Assembly: GCF_027887165.1 (NCBI RefSeq)
Contig: NC_077227.1
Span: 64,366,607-64,430,606 of the forward strand
Direction: 5' to 3'
DNA from: Monodelphis domestica
Taxonomy: Eukaryota > Chordata > Mammalia > Didelphimorphia > Didelphidae
Length of the DNA: 64,000 bases
This document shows positions 60,617 to 64,000 of this stretch, one piece after another; within the stretch, counting starts at the first letter, position 1; the number at the start of each line of letters is the position of its first letter. The position numbers were made by a program, and so were the translations under genes. The notes under the pieces are model-generated. The model saw only the letters and a program-made list of their open reading frames with translations, was not told the origin of the DNA and made no database searches.

Positions 60617-62393
60617 GAGGCAGAACCAAGGTGGCAGCCTAGAAGGAGCAGAAGTTCAGACCTCTGAATACCCTTCCTTACCGATCACAAACTGAATGCT
60701 TCTAGGAGACTGAAAATCAAACCTAACAACAAGACAGAGCCAAGGAACCCTCCTGCTGGACTCAATTCAAAAGGTACCCCCCCCAAAGCAAGAATCCGAG
60801 AACACTCCAGTCTAAGGGGAAGGCAGAAGGAAGGTCCCAGGAACCCTCCCCCTGCCCACCGAGAGCACTGAGCCTCTGGTGGCAGTGGGAACCTCTAGGA
60901 GGTCAAAGGTGCTGGTCTGGAGGGTGTACCTTGAAGGCAGTGCTATGCCAAGCTCAGAGCTTCAAACACAGATGGCGGGGAAGGAGCTGGAGAGGGAACA
61001 TAGAGCTGGCAGCCTGGCTAGAGCTGTGGAGATCCTTCATATTTTCTCCAGTCTTCCAGAAGGTTTTGGCCTCAGAGCACACCCAGCCCAACCCAGCTGA
61101 ACTTAATCCCATCAAAAGTCTTCAGAACTCAGGGAAGAACTCAGGCTCCACAGTCCTCCCTTTTCTAGCAAGAGCTAGAAAAAAATCACAAAATGTAAAA
61201 TCAATAATTTTGATTACATCAAATTAAAAAGTTTTTTTTTACAAACAAAACTAATGCATCCAAAATTAGAAGGGAAGCAACAAATTGGAAAACAATCTTC
61301 ATTACTAAAACCTCTGAGAAAGGTTTAATTACTCACATTTATAAAGAGCTAAACTAGTTGTACAAAAAATCAAGCCATTCTCCAATTGATAAATGGGCAA
61401 GGGACATGAATAGGCAACTTTTAGTTAAAGAAATCAAAGTATTAATAAGCACATGAAAAAGTGTTCTAAATCTCTTATAATCAGAGAGATGCAAATCAAA
61501 ACAACTCCAAGGTATCACCTCACACCTAGCAAATTGGCTAACATGACAGCAAAGAAAAGTAATGAATGTTGGAGGGGATGTGGCAAAGTTAGGACATTAA
61601 TTCATTGGTGGTGGAGTTGTGAATTGATCCAACCATTCTGGAGGGCTATTTGGAACTATAACCAAAGGGTGCTAAAAGACTGTCTGCCCTTTGATCCAGC
61701 CATAGCACTGTTGGGTTTGTACCCCAAAGAGATAATAAGGAAAAAGACATGTACAAAAGTATTCATAGCTGTGCTCTTTGTGGTAGCAAAAAAAAAATTG
61801 AAAAATGAGGGGATGCCCTTTGATTGGAGAATGGCTGAACAAATTGTGGTATATGTTGGTGATGGAATACTATTGTGCTGAAAGGAATAAAAAAATGAGG
61901 AATTCCATGTGAACTGAAATGTCCTCCAGGAACTGATACAAAGTGAGAGGAGCAGAACCAGGAAAACATTGGACACAGAGACTGATACACTGTGATACAA
62001 TCGAATGTAATGGACTTCTTCATTAGTGGCAATGCAATGACCCTGAACAACTTGGAGGAACCTACAAGAAAAACAACTATCCACATCCAGAGGAAACACT
62101 GTGGGCCTAGAAACACAGAAGAAAAACAACTGCTTTAATACATGGGTCAAAGGGAAATAATTGTGGATATAGACTCTAAATGAACATCCTAGTGTAAACA
62201 ACAACATGGAAATAGGTTCTGATCAAGGACACAAGTAATACCCAATGAAATTGCATGTTGGCTGTGAGAAGAGCAGGTAGAGGGGAGAGAGGGGAATAAT
62301 GTGATTATTGTAACCAAGGAATAATGTTCTAAATTAACTAAATAAACTTATTCAAATGAAAAAATCTATAAAATAAAAAAAGACAAATGCTGG
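60603..62393 (+). mobile_element. Internally deleted L1 nested in L1 copy 4 (L1 copy 5)
   Basis: A 1.76-kb unit (60,617-62,379) is flanked by a 14-bp target duplication 'aagacaaa..ctgg' (60,603-60,616 and 62,380-62,393, two differences) and ends in an A-rich tail. It joins about 560 bp of a different L1 5' UTR ('gcagaaccaaggtggcag' start) directly to the last 0.7 kb of ORF2 (142-codon ORF at 61,453-61,881 with CWRGCGKV...SCEL and WRAIWNYNQ) and the 3' UTR. All of ORF1 and the endonuclease/RT are missing, so it had to move using proteins from elsewhere. Confidence 0.85.
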
Positions 62394-62547
62394 AACTATA
62401 TAAACACAACTACAAAACACCCCACACACAACTAAAACTACATGTAAATAATTGGGAAAGTATTAATTGCTCATGGGTAAGATGAGCTAACATAATAAAA
62501 ATGACTACCTACCCAAACTAATTTAATTATTTGATGCCATACCCAAG
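62394..62547 (+). mobile_element. L1 copy 4 resumed, truncated
   Basis: Continues ORF2 after the nested L1 ('ctggaactatataaacacaa', 'atgactacctacccaaacta', 'tgatgccatacc') and stops abruptly against the LTR-like sequence to the right. Confidence 0.75.
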
Positions 62548-62549
62548 AG

Positions 62550-63920
62550 TTCAGACCTTCAAACCCAATCCCAAAAGACTATCATGGGTTAACTTTTACT
62601 TAAGTACATAATTCCCAGTAAAACTGTAGCTATAAGCCAAGCCCATAACTTTCCCACTAACACAAACTTATTCTCATGAAGCCAGCACACAAGTCAATCA
62701 TAAAGGCCCATACAAAATGTACAGGTACACTAAGCTTCACCATGCCTCAGTGACTCCACTTCATAAACCAGTAACTCACCAGTGAGAAACTCCCTAATAA
62801 ACCCTGAAAAATTACCAGTCTAATATTAAATTCTGTATTGTGTTCCCAGTTCCTCTCAACCTCAATGATACGATTGTTGAATTGTCTTTAAGAACTTCTG
62901 ATTGATTATTTCTTTTTATTAAAAGTAATAAGTAAATTTCCTTGATTGTTTGTAAGCTCAAAACTCCTCACAAGGTAATGAGAAAATTATGCCACCTGTG
63001 ACAAAATCATTTATCTTGTATGAAACCTTTCTTCTGTCAAGAATCTGTAATCACAATACAAGAACATAGAATGTTAATCAAGTGATTTGTTAGAAGTTAA
63101 TGTTTCACTTTTCCAATTATCTCTATTTAGACATGTGTGTTAAGTAATGTATCTGTGTGCCAAGAAAATGGGTATAAAATAAACACCAAGCTTGGGGATG
63201 GCCAAGTAGCTATCAGATGCAAAGGATGCCCATGGCCATAAAGATATAGCTGTCTTCTGTTTGTTATTTTCTTGACTGATCATTTGCCTCCTGTCCGGAA
63301 CCCCTGGAGTTGCAAGTGAGGCTGGACCTTGCCCTTGGCATTTTCTGGCACCAGAACAGGACCCTTCCTGGCTAGGTAAGTCCCCTTCCCCAAAGCCCCA
63401 TAAGTTTCGAAGGGATCAGGTTCTCCCCCTGGAAGAGGTTCCAGGCCCCTCTGTGGATAGAGCAGGGTTTGGGGGGGCGAGTAATCCAGGGTTCCCAATA
63501 TAAGAGGAGTGGTTCAGAACCGGAGAAGATAGGAGAAGAAAAGGGCCGCCATGGGACAAAGTGAACTGAAAGAAAGAAAGCTATTCACTGAAATGATTAA
63601 ACAGTTTTCAGAAAAGGAGAGTAAAAGAGAGAAAAGCAAGCAAGTCACAGCTGACTAAGTTCTTGGAGTTTATTCAAAATTGCAGTCTGTGGTTCCCCAA
63701 TATACAATTGGGAGATTTAGACACAGAAGAAAAAATTAGCCCTGACTTAAAATCTAATAACATCCCCGTTTGGGGTAGACAACCACCAGCAACCTCCCTC
63801 CCCAACCTGAGGGAAGGAGGAGTGAATGGTTGGGAATGAGGGGTCCCCCTCCTCCTCCACCTCCACATCCTCCAATCCTCCGATCTAGCACAGAAAAGCT
63901 CATTTTATTCTTTTTTTAAC
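62550..63920 (+). mobile_element. ERV2 (betaretrovirus-like) fossil: 5' LTR, PBS, gag start
   Basis: The LTR ends at about 63,338 ('cccttggca'). Its left edge is unresolved, either near 62,550 or at the TG at 62,834. It holds TATAAAA near 63,173 and AATAAA near 63,177. Five bases later 'tggcaccagaacaggac' resembles a tRNA-Lys primer-binding site. A gag start in good context follows at 63,551 (MGQS, a myristoylation-type N-terminus), with matrix-like sequence after it. The element is broken within the window and/or continues past its right edge. Confidence 0.7.
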
Positions 63921-64000
63921 TAAAAAAAAATTAATGAAGTCAAAAGTTGGAAGGTGTATTATTTTAATCAATGAATTAAATTATTTTACTTTGTTACAAG

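Overview
The window looks like metatherian (marsupial) nuclear DNA. It is AT-rich and intron-rich, and it is full of the tRNA-derived CORE-SINE that marsupials carry in very high copy. That SINE runs: A box in 'gctcagtggat', B box in 'ggttcaaatctgg', a CORE stretch ending 'gggcaagtcactta', and a tail 'gaaggtaaggg'. Marsupial-type L1s, old L2, L3/CR1 and MIR remnants and several endogenous retrovirus fossils are also present. The species cannot be told from the sequence alone.

The only host genes I recognise are collectins, all on the + strand, and they match the SFTPD-MBL1-SFTPA collectin cluster of other mammals. (1) 6,210-8,808: the neck exon and C-type lectin (CRD) exon of a surfactant protein D-like gene; any collagen and signal exons must lie left of the window. 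(2) 20,154-24,073: a four-exon mannose-binding-lectin-like gene. Its signal/Cys-rich exon and collagen exon are open, but its neck exon has an in-frame stop and its CRD exon has a stop plus a frameshift, so as annotated it is a pseudogene. (3) 37,998-40,757: a second SFTPD-like neck + CRD pair with intact ORFs, with no collagen exon found just upstream.

Pairs 1 and 3 lie in a direct segmental duplication of about 4.6-5.0 kb (5,905-10,866 and 37,690-42,253). Identity between the copies is patchy. About 1 kb of intron and the CRD exon are about 98-99% identical by eye, while the rest is roughly 80-90%, which suggests gene conversion. Copy A also carries a solo LTR with a 4-bp target duplication that copy B lacks. 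All the recognised collectin exon junctions are phase 1. The open 5' exons of the broken MBL-like gene could therefore splice in frame onto the intact downstream SFTPD-like neck and CRD. This is a hypothesis, and it is the most interesting idea in the window.

The rest is repeat landscape. 860-5,630 is an old L1 (-). 25,390-36,190 is another old L1 (-) with a younger L1 nested in it (28,536-33,927, 12-bp target duplication). 36,700-37,490 and 52,850-54,530 are L2 fragments. 42,900-49,620 holds LTR fossils, including a 3.2-kb LTR element with a further LTR inside its 3' LTR. 54,600-56,193 is a gammaretrovirus-like gag/LTR fossil. 56,196-62,547 is an L1 (+) with a heavily internally deleted L1 nested in it. 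The right edge is the 5' LTR, primer-binding site and gag start of a betaretrovirus-like fossil. I see no tRNA or rRNA gene, no CRISPR array and no prokaryotic feature.
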